Positions 33,755-43,105 are shown, counted from the stretch's first letter. The stretch is 64,000 nucleotides of DNA from CAIYRG01 sp964446945 (GCA_964446945.1 CAYUQO010000002.1:248001-312000), one strand, 5' to 3'. Notes: generated from the letters alone by a model not told the origin. A program made the numbers and translations.

Positions 33755-35554
33755 ATGTCCGACCAACGCAATCTGCTCATCGCCATCGTCCTTTCGATGG
33801 TCGTGGTCTTCGGCTGGCAATATCTGGTCGGCGTTCCCAAACCCTTGCAGCCGCCGGCGCGCACCGCCCAGACGCAGACGCTGCAACACACGCCAGCGCC
33901 GGCAGCGCCAAAGTCGACTGCTGTCGCATCTGCGGTGCCGTCGCCAAATCTCTCGGGCAGCGCGCCGCCGGCAACGAGTGCGCGGGTCGGCATCGACACT
34001 TCCGCGGTGGAAGGCTCGATCAATCTGACCGGTGGGCGTTTCGACGATCTGAAGCTGCGCCGCTATCGCGAAACCACGGACCCGCACAGCCCCGAGATCG
34101 TGTTGCTGTCGCCGGCCGGCTCAGAGCATCCCTATTTTGCGGAATTCGGCTGGCTCAACACTGCGGGCGCGCAAACAGCGATGCCCGGACCGGACACGGT
34201 GTGGAAGCAGGTCCAGGGCGACAAACTTTCGCCGGGACACGACATCGAGCTGTCCTATGACAATGGCGCCGGCCTGACCTTCACTCGCCGGATATCGGTC
34301 GATCAGAACTACATGTTCACCGTGATTGACTCGGTCGACAATCACGGCTCCTCGCCGGTCACACTTTATCCCTACGGTCTGGTGAACCGGCAGAACCTTC
34401 CCAACACCACGCATTACTGGGTCGTGCACGAAGGCTTCGTCGGAGTGCTGGGCGGAATTCTGAAAGACCCGACCTACGCCGATCTCGCCAAGAACAACGA
34501 CGTGCAAACATTCAGCAGCACCGGCGGCTGGCTTGGCATCACCGACAAATACTGGATGGCGGCGACCATCCCGCCGCAGAACGCGCAGTTCACCGCGACC
34601 TACAAAGCCTACGATTTCAATGGGACGAAAGCCTACCAGTCCGATTTCCGGATGATGCCGCAGGTGATTGCGCCAAACGGCTCACAATCCGTGAGTTATC
34701 ACCTGTTTGCCGGCGCCAAGATCGTCAATCTGGTGAACCAGTATCAGCAGACGCTGGGCATCCAGCGCTTCGACATGGCGATCGACTGGGGCTGGTTCGC
34801 ATTCATCACCAAGCCGATGTTCCAGGCGATCGACCTGCTTTACCGGTTTGTCGGGAATTTCGGCATCGCCATTCTGATCTTCACCGTGTTCGTCAAGGCA
34901 CTGTTTTTCCCGCTGGCGAATGCATCGTACCGGTCGATGAGCAAAATGAAGAAGCTCCAGCCCGAGATGGAGCGGCTGCGCGAGCGATTCAAAACCGACA
35001 AGGTGCAGCAGCAGCAGGAACTGATGAAGCTGTACCAGAAGGAGAAGGTGAACCCCGTTTCCGGCTGCCTGCCGATGCTGATTCAAATTCCGGTGTTCTT
35101 CTCGCTTTACAAGGTGCTGCTGGTCACCATCGATATGCGGCACGCGCCGTTCTTCGGCTGGATCAAGGACCTTTCGGCGGCCGATCCGACGACCGTTTTC
35201 AACCTGTTCGGCCTCATCCCGTGGATGCCGCCGCAATTCCTGATGATTGGCGTATTCCCACTCTTCATGGGTCTGACCATGTGGCTGCAGACCAATCTCA
35301 ATCCGCCGCCGGCCGATCCGGCGCAGCAGAAGATTTTCGGTTTCATGCCGATCATCTTCACCTTCATGATGGCGAATTTCCCGGTCGGTCTGGTGATCTA
35401 CTGGAGCTGGAACAATCTGCTGTCGATCATCCAGCAGGTCGTGATCATGCGTTCGACAGGAACGCCGGTGGATTTCCTCGACCGGCTGCGGGGAATGGGA
35501 GCACGTCTCCGGCATGGACAGGCGCCGGAGAAACCGGCAGGACCGCCAGACTAA
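33755..35554 (+). CDS. yidC: Membrane protein insertase YidC
   Basis: 599 residues, typical of Gram-negative YidC (Oxa1 family). An N-terminal helix (NLLIAIVLSMVVVFGWQYL) is followed by a Pro/Ala-rich linker, a large periplasmic beta domain (about 90-340), and the conserved five-helix core with GNFGIAILIFTVFVKALFFPL, the cytoplasmic loop SKMKKLQPEMERLRERF, and IQIPVFFSLYKVLL. It inserts and folds inner-membrane proteins with or without SecYEG. It starts with no gap after yidD. Confidence 0.97.
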   Translation: MSDQRNLLIAIVLSMVVVFGWQYLVGVPKPLQPPARTAQTQTLQHTPAPAAPKSTAVASAVPSPNLSGSAPPATSARVGIDTSAVEGSINLTGGRFDDLKLRRYRETTDPHSPEIVLLSPAGSEHPYFAEFGWLNTAGAQTAMPGPDTVWKQVQGDKLSPGHDIELSYDNGAGLTFTRRISVDQNYMFTVIDSVDNHGSSPVTLYPYGLVNRQNLPNTTHYWVVHEGFVGVLGGILKDPTYADLAKNNDVQTFSSTGGWLGITDKYWMAATIPPQNAQFTATYKAYDFNGTKAYQSDFRMMPQVIAPNGSQSVSYHLFAGAKIVNLVNQYQQTLGIQRFDMAIDWGWFAFITKPMFQAIDLLYRFVGNFGIAILIFTVFVKALFFPLANASYRSMSKMKKLQPEMERLRERFKTDKVQQQQELMKLYQKEKVNPVSGCLPMLIQIPVFFSLYKVLLVTIDMRHAPFFGWIKDLSAADPTTVFNLFGLIPWMPPQFLMIGVFPLFMGLTMWLQTNLNPPPADPAQQKIFGFMPIIFTFMMANFPVGLVIYWSWNNLLSIIQQVVIMRSTGTPVDFLDRLRGMGARLRHGQAPEKPAGPPD

Positions 35555-35596
35555 AAACAAGCGCGCCGCGACCAGCGTGCGCGCACCGAGCGTTCT

Positions 35597-35634
35597 CCTC
35601 CCCCCGCGAGCGCGACGCGCGAGTGCGGGGGAGG
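35597..35634. repeat. Palindromic intergenic repeat (copy D)
   Basis: A single long hairpin: CCTCCCCCCGC and GCGGGGGAGG arms around an inner CGCG-ac-GCGC, in the gap between yidC and engB. It matches the G/C-run hairpin part of the modular repeats. It might double as a terminator or attenuator between the two genes. Confidence 0.65.
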
Positions 35635-35668
35635 ACTAAAGGAGGGGGGCTGGTCGAGCTTCCAATCC

Positions 35669-36301
35669 ATGTCTTATTCCGCGGACCAGATCGAACACGC
35701 GCGCCGGCTCTTTGCGCAGGACTGCGAATTCCTTCGCGGTTCTGTCAGCGTTTCGGACCTGCCGCCGGCGAAACTTCCGGAAGCAGCGATCGCCGGCCGG
35801 TCCAATGTCGGAAAATCGACGCTGATAAATCTGCTCACCGGCCGGAAGAATCTGGCGCGGGTATCGAAAACACCGGGCCGCACGCGGGAAGTGAACTTCT
35901 TCCGCGCCGGAAATGAACTCATGATCGCCGATTTGCCGGGCTATGGTTATGCACGGGTTTCGCGCGAAGAGACTGCGCGCTGGACCGAATTGATCTTCGC
36001 TTACCTGAGCGGCCGGCCGAATTTGCGCCGCGTTTTTCTCCTGATCGATTCGCGGCGCGGTCCGATGTCCAACGACATGGCGGTCATGGAATTACTCGAT
36101 CGCACGGCCGTGTCGTTTCAGGCCGTGATGACCAAATGCGACAAACCCACGAAAGCCGAACTCCGCGACACTCTCGCCGCAACCGAAGCGGAGATGCGGA
36201 AACATCCGGCGGCGCTGCCCGAAGTGCTGATGGTTTCGGCGCTCAACCGTGAAGGAATTGATGAATTGCGGGCAGCAATTGCCGCAATTGCGGTCCGATA
36301 A
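35669..36301 (+). CDS. engB: Ribosome biogenesis GTP-binding protein EngB/YsxC
   Basis: 210 residues. A TRAFAC-class GTPase needed for 50S assembly. The nucleotide motifs are clear: G1 GRSNVGKST, G2 Thr in KTPGRTREVNFF, G3 DLPGYG, G4 TKCDK and G5 VSALN. It lies between yidC and argB, the usual place in Hyphomicrobiales. Confidence 0.96.
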   Translation: MSYSADQIEHARRLFAQDCEFLRGSVSVSDLPPAKLPEAAIAGRSNVGKSTLINLLTGRKNLARVSKTPGRTREVNFFRAGNELMIADLPGYGYARVSREETARWTELIFAYLSGRPNLRRVFLLIDSRRGPMSNDMAVMELLDRTAVSFQAVMTKCDKPTKAELRDTLAATEAEMRKHPAALPEVLMVSALNREGIDELRAAIAAIAVR

Positions 36302-36366
36302 ATTGTAGCCCCGAAGCAACTGGCGCATTATAAGCCCCTGATTCTCCTGATGAGGAGCCGCTCAAG

Positions 36367-37296
36367 GTGAACGTGCAGGACGATAGCGCGCGCGAAGCCA
36401 ATCTGCGCCGGCTGGCACGCTGGCGGGCAACCGCCCGGGTGCTCGTCGAAGCGCTGCCTTTCATCCTGCAATACGACAAGAAAGCCATCGTGGTGAAATA
36501 TGGCGGCCACGCCATGGATGGCGGCGTGCCGGAGGAATTCGCGCAGGACGTCGTGCTGATGAAGCAGACCGGCATCGATCCGGTCGTCGTGCATGGCGGC
36601 GGGCCGCAGATCGGCGCCATGCTGAAGCGGCTCAACATCCAGTCGTCTTTCGTCGACGGGTTGCGGGTGACCGATCAGGCAGCGATGGAAGTCGTCGAGA
36701 TGGTGCTCTCCGGCACCATCAACAAACAGATCGTGGCCGGCATCAATGCGGCGGGCGGTCGTGCCGTCGGCATTTCCGGCAAGGACGGCAACATGGTTGT
36801 CGCACGGCGCATCGAGCGCAGCCGGATTGATCCGGCAACGAAAGAGCGCGTGACCGTCGACCTCGGTTTTGTCGGCGAGCCGGAACGCGTGGACGCCGAA
36901 GTCCTGCGCATGATCATCAATTCCGGGCTGATTCCGGTGGTAGCGCCGATCGGCATCGGTCCCAATGCCGAGACCTACAACATCAATGCCGACACCGTGG
37001 CGGGTGCGGTTGCGGGCGCCATTCGCGCCGAACGCCTTGTTTTGCTGACCGACGTCGAAGGCGTCATGGACGCGCAAAGACGTGTCATCGCGCGGCTGAC
37101 CGTCGGTGAAGCGCAACAACTCATCGCCGATGGCACGGTTTCGGGCGGCATGATTCCCAAAATCGAAACCGCGATCGAAGCCGTGCAACACGGAGTACGC
37201 GCGGCCGCAATTCTGGACGGACGCATTCCGCATGTCTTGCTGCTGGAACTGTTCACCGAACACGGCGCCGGCACACTGATCGTTCCTGACAACTGA
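36367..37296 (+). CDS. argB: Acetylglutamate kinase
   Basis: 309 residues. It phosphorylates N-acetylglutamate, the second step of arginine synthesis. Amino-acid-kinase motifs are VVKYGGHAM, VVVHGGGPQIG, GISGKDGNM, INADTVAGAVA and VSGGMIPKI. The N-terminal helix before the kinase core is the type associated with arginine-sensitive hexameric enzymes. The start codon is GTG with GAGGAG upstream. dapD follows after 11 bases. Confidence 0.97.
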   Translation: MNVQDDSAREANLRRLARWRATARVLVEALPFILQYDKKAIVVKYGGHAMDGGVPEEFAQDVVLMKQTGIDPVVVHGGGPQIGAMLKRLNIQSSFVDGLRVTDQAAMEVVEMVLSGTINKQIVAGINAAGGRAVGISGKDGNMVVARRIERSRIDPATKERVTVDLGFVGEPERVDAEVLRMIINSGLIPVVAPIGIGPNAETYNINADTVAGAVAGAIRAERLVLLTDVEGVMDAQRRVIARLTVGEAQQLIADGTVSGGMIPKIETAIEAVQHGVRAAAILDGRIPHVLLLELFTEHGAGTLIVPDN

Positions 37297-37307
37297 ACCC
37301 GGAAAAC

Positions 37308-38138
37308 ATGACAGATTCAGAACTTCAATCCGCGATCGACAGCGCGTGGGATGCGCGCGACACAATTTCACCGGCCACCTCCGGCGCACAGCGCAAAGCC
37401 ATCGAGACAGCGCTGGAAGCGCTCGATTCCGGCCGGCTGCGCGTGGCCGAAAAGCAGGGCGACAGCTGGCAGGTGCATCAATGGCTGAAAAAGGCCGTGC
37501 TGCTGTCGTTCCGGCTGAACGACATGTACACCATCGACGGCGCGCCGGGCGGTGCCGCCTGGTGGGACAAGGTCGATTCCAAATTCAAGGACTGGGGGGA
37601 AAACCGCTTCCGCGCCGCGGGCTTTCGCGCGGTGCCGGGCGCGGTCGTGCGCCGCTCCGCCTATATCGCCAAAGGCGTGGTGCTGATGCCGTGCTTCGTC
37701 AATGTCGGCGCGCATGTCGGCGAAGCCACCATGATCGACACCTGGGCCACCGTCGGCTCATGCGCCCAGATCGGCAGGAATTGCCACATCTCCGGAGGCG
37801 CCGGGATTGGTGGCGTGCTGGAGCCGCTGCAGGCCAATCCGGTGATTATCGACGATGATTGTTTCATCGGCGCGCGATCGGAAGTCGCCGAAGGCGTGAT
37901 CATCGGGCGCGGTTCGGTGCTGTCCATGGGTGTGTTTCTGGGCGCGTCGACAAAAATCGTAAACCGCGCGACCGGCGAAATCCTGTACGGCAAGGTGCCT
38001 CCGTTCTCCGTGCTCGTCCCCGGCAGTCTTCCGCCTGCGGACGGAAAGGGCCCCGCCCTTTATTGTGCCGTAATTGTCAAGCAGGTTGACGAACGGACAC
38101 GCGCGAAGACCTCGATCAACGAGCTCCTCCGCGACTGA
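37308..38138 (+). CDS. dapD: 2,3,4,5-tetrahydropyridine-2,6-dicarboxylate N-succinyltransferase
   Basis: 276 residues. A succinyl-CoA-dependent step of lysine and diaminopimelate synthesis. The left-handed beta-helix hexapeptide region is visible (VVLMPCFVNVGAHVGEATMIDTWATVG; HISGGAGIGGVLEPLQANPVIIDD), as is the C-terminal KVPPFSVLVPGSLP. With dapE just downstream it completes the succinylase branch here. Confidence 0.97.
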   Translation: MTDSELQSAIDSAWDARDTISPATSGAQRKAIETALEALDSGRLRVAEKQGDSWQVHQWLKKAVLLSFRLNDMYTIDGAPGGAAWWDKVDSKFKDWGENRFRAAGFRAVPGAVVRRSAYIAKGVVLMPCFVNVGAHVGEATMIDTWATVGSCAQIGRNCHISGGAGIGGVLEPLQANPVIIDDDCFIGARSEVAEGVIIGRGSVLSMGVFLGASTKIVNRATGEILYGKVPPFSVLVPGSLPPADGKGPALYCAVIVKQVDERTRAKTSINELLRD

Positions 38139-38163
38139 ACACGACCAAGCCAAGTGGAATCAA

Positions 38164-38340
38164 TAGGACCTCCCTTTCCCCCCGCGAGCGCATCAGCGCG
38201 ATGCGTGGGGGAAAGTGTCGCCTGCGTGCCTGAGCACGCGCGGGGCGACGAAAGGGGGGCTTGGTCGCGGAGCACCCCCCTCTCGCCGGCCATACGCTCC
38301 GCTTTGCGGAGCTGCGGGTTCGCGGGCGGAAATCGCATCG
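38164..38340. repeat. GC-rich palindromic repeat cluster (copy E)
   Basis: The 233-base gap between dapD and dapE is a set of inverted repeats: CTTTCCCCCCGC/GCGTGGGGGAAAG, GTCGCC...GGCGAC around CGTGCCTGAGCACG, and GCTCCGC-ttt-GCGGAGC. The outer parts match the G/C-run hairpins of the other copies. No gene is seen. Confidence 0.65.
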
Positions 38341-38371
38341 CCGAGCGAAACCAACATAATCTGCCGCCCGC

Positions 38372-39532
38372 ATGACCCCCATCGACCCCATCCCCCTCGC
38401 CCAGGCGCTGATTCGTTGCCCATCGGTCACGCCCGAAGACCATGGCGCGCTCGAGACGCTGCAGCACGCGCTCACCCCGCTCGGCTTTTCCTTTCATCGC
38501 CTCCGTTTCGAAGACGCGAAGTCCCCGCCGGTGGACAATCTCTACGCCCGCATCGGGACCGCTGCGCCGCATTTCTGTTTTGCCGGGCACACCGATGTCG
38601 TGCCGGTGGGCGAACGCAATTCCTGGCGCCACGACCCGTTCGGCGCCGTCGTCGAGAATGGATTCCTGTACGGACGCGGCGCAGCGGACATGAAGAGCGC
38701 GATTGCCGCATTCGCCGCTGCCGCATCGAACCATCTCGGCAGACGCGCTCTGAAAGGATCGATCAGCCTGCTGATCACCGGCGACGAAGAGGGCGTTGGG
38801 ATCAATGGCACGCCGAAAATGCTCGACTGGCTCAAACAGCGTCGCGAGGCTATCGATCATTGCCTCGTCGGCGAACCCACCTCATCGGCCAAATCGGGTG
38901 ACGTGATCAAGATCGGCCGCCGCGGCAGCATGAATTTCATTGCGACGGTGAAGGGCATTGGCGGGCATGCCGCCTATCCCCACCTCGCGCTCAATCCGGT
39001 TCCGATTTCCGCAGAGCTCGTCCGGCGAATCTCAGGCTGGAAGCTGGACGATGGCAGCGAATGGTTCGAGCCATCCACGCTCGCCTTCACCATGATTGAT
39101 GCGGGAAACCGCGCCGTGAACGTCATCCCGCAGCAGGTGCGTGTCGGATTCAATATCCGCTTCAATGATCGCCACACTCCCAACGCGTTGCTGCGGCAGA
39201 TTGCGCAAACGTGCAGCGAGGTGCAGCAAACATCCGGCGGTGAGATCACTGTCGAACACAGCGTGAGTGGCGTTTCGTTTGTCACCAAACCCGGAACGTT
39301 CACCGAATTGTTGAGCAAAGCGATTGCCGGTGTAAATGGCGCGCCGCCGGAATTCTCCACCAGCGGCGGAACGTCCGATGCGCGTTTCATCAAGGATCAT
39401 TGCCCGGTCGCGGAACTCGGCCTTCCGGGCAAAACCATGCACAAGCTCGATGAATCGGTTGCGGTGGAGGATATAACCCGGCTTGCGCGCATTTATGAAT
39501 CGGTCCTGGATTTGTATTTCGCCGCGCAATGA
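38372..39532 (+). CDS. dapE: Succinyl-diaminopimelate desuccinylase
   Basis: 386 residues, M20 dinuclear zinc peptidase family. Metal and catalytic motifs: CFAGHTDVVPVG (His, Asp), GRGAADMKS (bridging Asp), TGDEEG (general base Glu, then Glu ligand), and the C-terminal STSGGTSDARFI and MHKLDES with the last His ligand. It produces LL-diaminopimelate for lysine and peptidoglycan. The murI gene overlaps its end by 4 bases. Confidence 0.97.
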   Translation: MTPIDPIPLAQALIRCPSVTPEDHGALETLQHALTPLGFSFHRLRFEDAKSPPVDNLYARIGTAAPHFCFAGHTDVVPVGERNSWRHDPFGAVVENGFLYGRGAADMKSAIAAFAAAASNHLGRRALKGSISLLITGDEEGVGINGTPKMLDWLKQRREAIDHCLVGEPTSSAKSGDVIKIGRRGSMNFIATVKGIGGHAAYPHLALNPVPISAELVRRISGWKLDDGSEWFEPSTLAFTMIDAGNRAVNVIPQQVRVGFNIRFNDRHTPNALLRQIAQTCSEVQQTSGGEITVEHSVSGVSFVTKPGTFTELLSKAIAGVNGAPPEFSTSGGTSDARFIKDHCPVAELGLPGKTMHKLDESVAVEDITRLARIYESVLDLYFAAQ

Positions 39533-40356
39533 ACGCTTCGTCCCGCAATCAGCCGATTGGCATCTTCGATTCCGGCATGGGTGGCCTGACCGTCATGAAG
39601 GCCATGAGATCGCTGCTGCCGGACGAGTCATTGGTCTATCTCGGTGACACTGCCCGGCTACCTTATGGCAGCAAGAGTCCCGAAACAGTGAAGCGCTATG
39701 CGGTGCAATGCGCCCGCGCGCTGATGCGCTTCGACATCAAGATGCTGGTGATCGCCTGCAACACGGCTTCGGCGACGGCACTCGCGGATCTGTCGCAGGC
39801 GCTGGCCCCGACTCCGGTGATCGGCGTGATTGATCCCGGTGCGGATGCGGCGGTCGCCGGTGCACCCCAGGGCCGGATCGCCGTGCTCGCGACCGAAGGG
39901 ACGGTGAAAGGCGGCGCCTATGTCCGGGCCATTCACGCGCGCAATCCCGGGGCTCATGTGGTGCAGAAGGCCTGCCCGCTATTCGTTCCACTGGCAGAAG
40001 AAGGCGTGACGCAGGGCCAAATTCCCGAACTCGTCACAGAACTGTATCTCAAGCCACTGCTCGCCGACTCCACCAACCGGCCGGAATGTCTGGTGCTCGG
40101 CTGCACGCATTTTCCGGTGCTACGCGATGTGATTGCGCGCGTCGCAGGTCCCGGCGTGAAGCTGGTGGACAGTGCGGCCACGACGGCTGCAGCCGTCGAA
40201 CGTCAGCTTAAGCAAAACGGACTCGCGCGTAGCTCCGGATCTGCGCCCGCGCCGCGCTTTCTTTCCACGGATGCTCCCGACCGCTTTGCCCGCGTCGGCG
40301 AGATTTTCCTTGGGCACCCAATTCCACCGCAATCGGTCGAACTCGTCGACCTCTAG
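39529..40356 (+). CDS. murI: Glutamate racemase
   Basis: 275 residues. It makes D-glutamate for peptidoglycan. The catalytic pair of cysteines is present (VIACNTASATAL and VLGCTHFPVL), with the N-terminal IFDSGMGGLTVMKAM and YLGDTARLPYG. ATGA overlap with dapE links two cell-wall precursor enzymes in one transcript. Confidence 0.96.
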   Translation: MNASSRNQPIGIFDSGMGGLTVMKAMRSLLPDESLVYLGDTARLPYGSKSPETVKRYAVQCARALMRFDIKMLVIACNTASATALADLSQALAPTPVIGVIDPGADAAVAGAPQGRIAVLATEGTVKGGAYVRAIHARNPGAHVVQKACPLFVPLAEEGVTQGQIPELVTELYLKPLLADSTNRPECLVLGCTHFPVLRDVIARVAGPGVKLVDSAATTAAAVERQLKQNGLARSSGSAPAPRFLSTDAPDRFARVGEIFLGHPIPPQSVELVDL

Positions 40357-40501
40357 CCCCGCGCTGCCTGGGCCGTTGCTATTCCCACTCAGCAGCAGCT
40401 CTCCCGGTTTTATGAGACGCATCCGGACTACCGGACTTTTGAACCCCTCCCATATTTTTGGCTGAAGGCGGGACAGCCAACAATTCGAGATGGGGTTACC
40501 G

Positions 40502-40690
40502 ATGTTCGAAGAACACGCGGACTGGAGCGCGCGTGCTGCGGAATGCAGGCAGGCGGCTCAACTAACAATGGAAGCGTCTGCTGGTGCGGTGGGCGAAGAG
40601 GCGAAGGCGGAATTCTTACGGGTGGCGACAGAGTGGCTGAGACTGGCCGACGCGATCGACAGACTCTTTGTCGCTCCGGCGCAGGCTTAA
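40502..40690 (+). CDS. Small helical protein 1 of 3 (62 aa)
   Basis: 62 residues, acidic and Ala/Glu-rich, predicted all-helical: MFEEHADWSARAAECRQAA, then AKAEFLRVATEWLRLADAI. It shares spacing and key positions (aromatic, R-A-x-E-C/L-R near the start; a hydrophobic-aromatic helix LxxAxxWxxLA) with the two neighbours at 40742 and 40948. Such small proteins are common in Bradyrhizobium-like genomes and have no known function. ATG 40502 has GGGG upstream; ATG 40490 is an alternative. Confidence 0.7.
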   Translation: MFEEHADWSARAAECRQAAQLTMEASAGAVGEEAKAEFLRVATEWLRLADAIDRLFVAPAQA

Positions 40691-40741
40691 GCGGAACCTT
40701 TCCGGGGGGCGTTTTCTTTTTTTGGCTCTTGGGGGGAGTTC

Positions 40742-40930
40742 TTGGAGAAAGCCAAAGAATACCACCGCAATGCGGTCGAATGCCGGGCGGCTGCTGCACG
40801 TGCCGTCAACGAGCGCATCCGAACCGAAATGCTGGACATTGCCGAGGTCTGGGAGCGGCTTGCCGCCGACGGCGAGCTGATCGCCTGTCTTCAGCAGAAA
40901 CTCAGAGAAAGTAAGCGGATAACGGAATAG
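40742..40930 (+). CDS. Small helical protein 2 of 3 (62 aa)
   Basis: 62 residues starting at TTG behind a strong GGGGGAG. MEKAKEYHRNAVECRAAAA and TEMLDIAEVWERLAADGEL repeat the pattern of the preceding gene (NAVECRAAA versus ARAAECRQAA; IAEVWERLA versus VATEWLRLA). It is 51 bases downstream on the same strand and probably co-transcribed. Function unknown. Confidence 0.7.
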   Translation: MEKAKEYHRNAVECRAAAARAVNERIRTEMLDIAEVWERLAADGELIACLQQKLRESKRITE

Positions 40931-40947
40931 TCCCGGCGGGGCATTCC

Positions 40948-41172
40948 TTACCCGGGTGGATGGCGCGTGGATTCTTTCGGCGGATAGTTGAATTCGCCAC
41001 CCTGAGCCGAGGCCTGTTCATGCTGGGCAGCCATTTCATCGTAATCGGCCGCGCATTTCAGAAGGATGTCGCGATTGCGCTGGTCGTGGACGAGTGCCGC
41101 TATGGAGCGAAGTTCCTCAGCCCGTTCACGGAATACGGCCGGATAATCGCCTGATCGCACCATCGCGCCCAT
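40948..41172 (-). CDS. Small helical protein 3 of 3 (74 aa)
   Basis: 74 residues (71 if the second ATG at 41163 is used). FRERAEELRSIAALVHDQRNRDILLKCAADYDEMAAQHEQ follows the same plan as the two preceding small proteins: R-A-E-E-L-R helix, a break, then a second helix with a D/W-Y aromatic. It has a Pro-rich tail. It converges with them. Function unknown. Confidence 0.65.
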   Translation of the reverse strand: MGAMVRSGDYPAVFRERAEELRSIAALVHDQRNRDILLKCAADYDEMAAQHEQASAQGGEFNYPPKESTRHPPG

Positions 41173-41227
41173 ACCGGCTAAACGCGGGGCAATCAGCAGG
41201 TGTTCCGCAGCATCGTCGTTAGAACGA

Positions 41228-41968
41228 TCAGAGATATTCCACCGACATCAGCGTCAGCCCGTCGGGCGGCGCGACCGGACCGCAGGTGGTGCGGTCTCTG
41301 GCATCCAGAATCCGCGCGACATGTTCCGGCGGAAATTTGCCTTCACCGATCAGCTTCAGTGTTCCGACCATCGAGCGCACCTGGTGATGCAGGAACGATC
41401 TCGCACGCGCGACGCAAAGGATTTCACTGCCCTGCTCACGCACTTCGAACACATCCAGCGTTTTGACCGGCGATTTCGCCTGGCACTCGGCGGCACGGAA
41501 GGTGGTGAAATCGTGCTGACCGATGAGGAAGCGCGCGCCCGCCTGCATCGCCCCGGCATCCAGCCTGCGTCCGACATGCCAGACGCGTCCGGCGTCTAGC
41601 GCCGGTGGAGCGCGCCGGCACAACACCCGATATTCGTAGCTCCGCGCGATCGCGGAAAACCGCGCGTGAAATTCCGGCGCAGCAACCGCCGCATCCAGCA
41701 CTGCGACCGGTTGGGGACGCAAATGGGCATTCAGCGCGTCACGTATTGTATCAGCAGGGAATTCGCGCGTGAGGTCGAAATGCGCCACCTGCCCGCGCGC
41801 ATGCACGCCGGCATCCGTCCGCCCCGCGCCGGTGACCGTGGCGCGCTCGCCGCAAAGGCGAAAAATCGCCTCCTCCAGCGCGCCCTGAATCGACGGGCCG
41901 TTCTCCTGCCTCTGCCATCCGGAATAGCCGCTGCCGTCATATTCGACAGTGACGCGATACCTCGGCAT
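41228..41968 (-). CDS. truA: tRNA pseudouridine(38-40) synthase
   Basis: 246 residues, standard length. Isomerises uridines in the anticodon arm. The N-terminal RYRVTVEYDGSGYSGWQRQ and the catalytic aspartate in GAGRTDAGVHARGQVAHF are present, plus the C-terminal SFLHHQVRSMVGTL. Last gene of the def-fmt-truA series on the minus strand, separated from fmt by a repeat. Confidence 0.97.
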   Translation of the reverse strand: MPRYRVTVEYDGSGYSGWQRQENGPSIQGALEEAIFRLCGERATVTGAGRTDAGVHARGQVAHFDLTREFPADTIRDALNAHLRPQPVAVLDAAVAAPEFHARFSAIARSYEYRVLCRRAPPALDAGRVWHVGRRLDAGAMQAGARFLIGQHDFTTFRAAECQAKSPVKTLDVFEVREQGSEILCVARARSFLHHQVRSMVGTLKLIGEGKFPPEHVARILDARDRTTCGPVAPPDGLTLMSVEYL

Positions 41969-41983
41969 CAGAGGTCACATTTC

Positions 41984-42125
41984 GCCTCTCCCCTTGAGGG
42001 AGAGGGATGCAGCGCCCGCGCGTGCGCTTTTGCACGCACGCGCCGCGCGCTTTGCGCGTTACTTTCTGATTCCGCCAGTGCGGCTTTGCCGCACTGGTCG
42101 GGGCGCTGCTGGGTAAGGGGAGCAT
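41984..42125. repeat. Palindromic intergenic repeat cluster (copy F)
   Basis: CCTCTCCCC-ttga-GGGAGAGG (41984-42008), then GCGCGTGCG-cttttg-CACGCACGCGC, GCGCGCTTTGCGCG and CCAGTGCGGC-ttt-GCCGCACTGG hairpins, then GGTAAGGGGAG. It fills the 182-base gap between fmt and truA. No gene is seen. Confidence 0.65.
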
Positions 42126-42150
42126 TTTCAATTTTCCTCATCACGAACCG

Positions 42151-43065
42151 CTAACCCACCCGCTCACCAACTTGCAGCGGAAATCCGCGCAGAAAACTTT
42201 CCCAACTGGTTTTCGCGCGCCCCGCCCGCTGAACCACAACCGGTTTCAATGCGCCTTCGCCGCAGGCGATCACCATCCCCTCGAGAATCTCTCCCGGCGC
42301 ACCCGAGCCCTGCACCGGTTCGCCAAACAGGATTTTGATTCTCTCTCCGCGATGTTCGAACCATGCGCCTGGCCGCGAACTGAGTCCGCGAATCAGGCAA
42401 TCGACCGCGCGCGCCGGTTGTGACCAGTCGATGCGGGTTTCGGCGTGGTCGATTTTTTTGGCGTAAGTCACGCCTTCCGCCGGCTGCGGGGTTTCGGACA
42501 CCCGGCCCGCTTCCATGGCCGCCAGCGCCCGGGCCATCAGGCTCGCGCCAATCTGCTTCAGCTCGTCGTGCAATTCACCATAGGTCTTGCGCGCGACCGG
42601 CACCTGCTCGCGCATCAAAACCGCACCCGTATCGAGCCCCTCATCCATCCGCATCACCATGACACCGGTCTGAGTATCGCCGGCCATGATGGCGCGCTGG
42701 ATCGGCGCCGCACCGCGCCAGCGCGGCAGCAGTGAACCATGCAGATTGAAACAGCCGAGCCGCGGCGCGTTCAGCACTGCGCGCGGGAGCAACAGCCCAT
42801 AGGCCACCACCACAACCGCGTCGGGCGCGAGCGCCGCGAAAGCAGCTTGCTCCTCTGCGCTGCGCAGTGATGCGGGCGTGCGGACGTCGAGGCCGTGGCG
42901 CTCCGCAAGCAAGTGGACCGGAGATTTTTCCTGCGTCAGTCCCCGCCCTTTCGGCCGCGGCGGCTGGGTATAGACGCAAACGATCTCGTGCGGGCCGATG
43001 ATCAGCTCGGTGAGAGTCGGCACCGCAAAATCCGGCGTTCCCATGAACACGAGCCGCAGCGCCAT
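42151..43065 (-). CDS. fmt: Methionyl-tRNA formyltransferase
   Basis: 304 residues. Transfers formyl from 10-formyl-THF to initiator Met-tRNA. The catalytic triad region is clear: Asn and His in FNLHGSLLPRWRGAAPIQRAI and Asp in MRMDEGLDTGAVL; the N-terminus reads LVFMGTPDFAVPTL. It is the partner of the deformylase gene upstream, though a 210-base repeat region separates them. Confidence 0.97.
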   Translation of the reverse strand: MALRLVFMGTPDFAVPTLTELIIGPHEIVCVYTQPPRPKGRGLTQEKSPVHLLAERHGLDVRTPASLRSAEEQAAFAALAPDAVVVVAYGLLLPRAVLNAPRLGCFNLHGSLLPRWRGAAPIQRAIMAGDTQTGVMVMRMDEGLDTGAVLMREQVPVARKTYGELHDELKQIGASLMARALAAMEAGRVSETPQPAEGVTYAKKIDHAETRIDWSQPARAVDCLIRGLSSRPGAWFEHRGERIKILFGEPVQGSGAPGEILEGMVIACGEGALKPVVVQRAGRAKTSWESFLRGFPLQVGERVG

Positions 43066-43105
43066 GGCAGGTCACCCCAATCCGCAGCGTAAATCAGCTA
43101 CTTCG

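Noticed and set aside
38164..38340. Open frames across the dapD-dapE gap
   Set aside because: They read through inverted repeats, lack ribosome sites and resemble no protein.
40708..40726. T-run after the first small helical gene as an intrinsic terminator
   Set aside because: No convincing stem precedes the T-rich stretch, and the next small gene starts only 51 bases on, so co-transcription is more likely.
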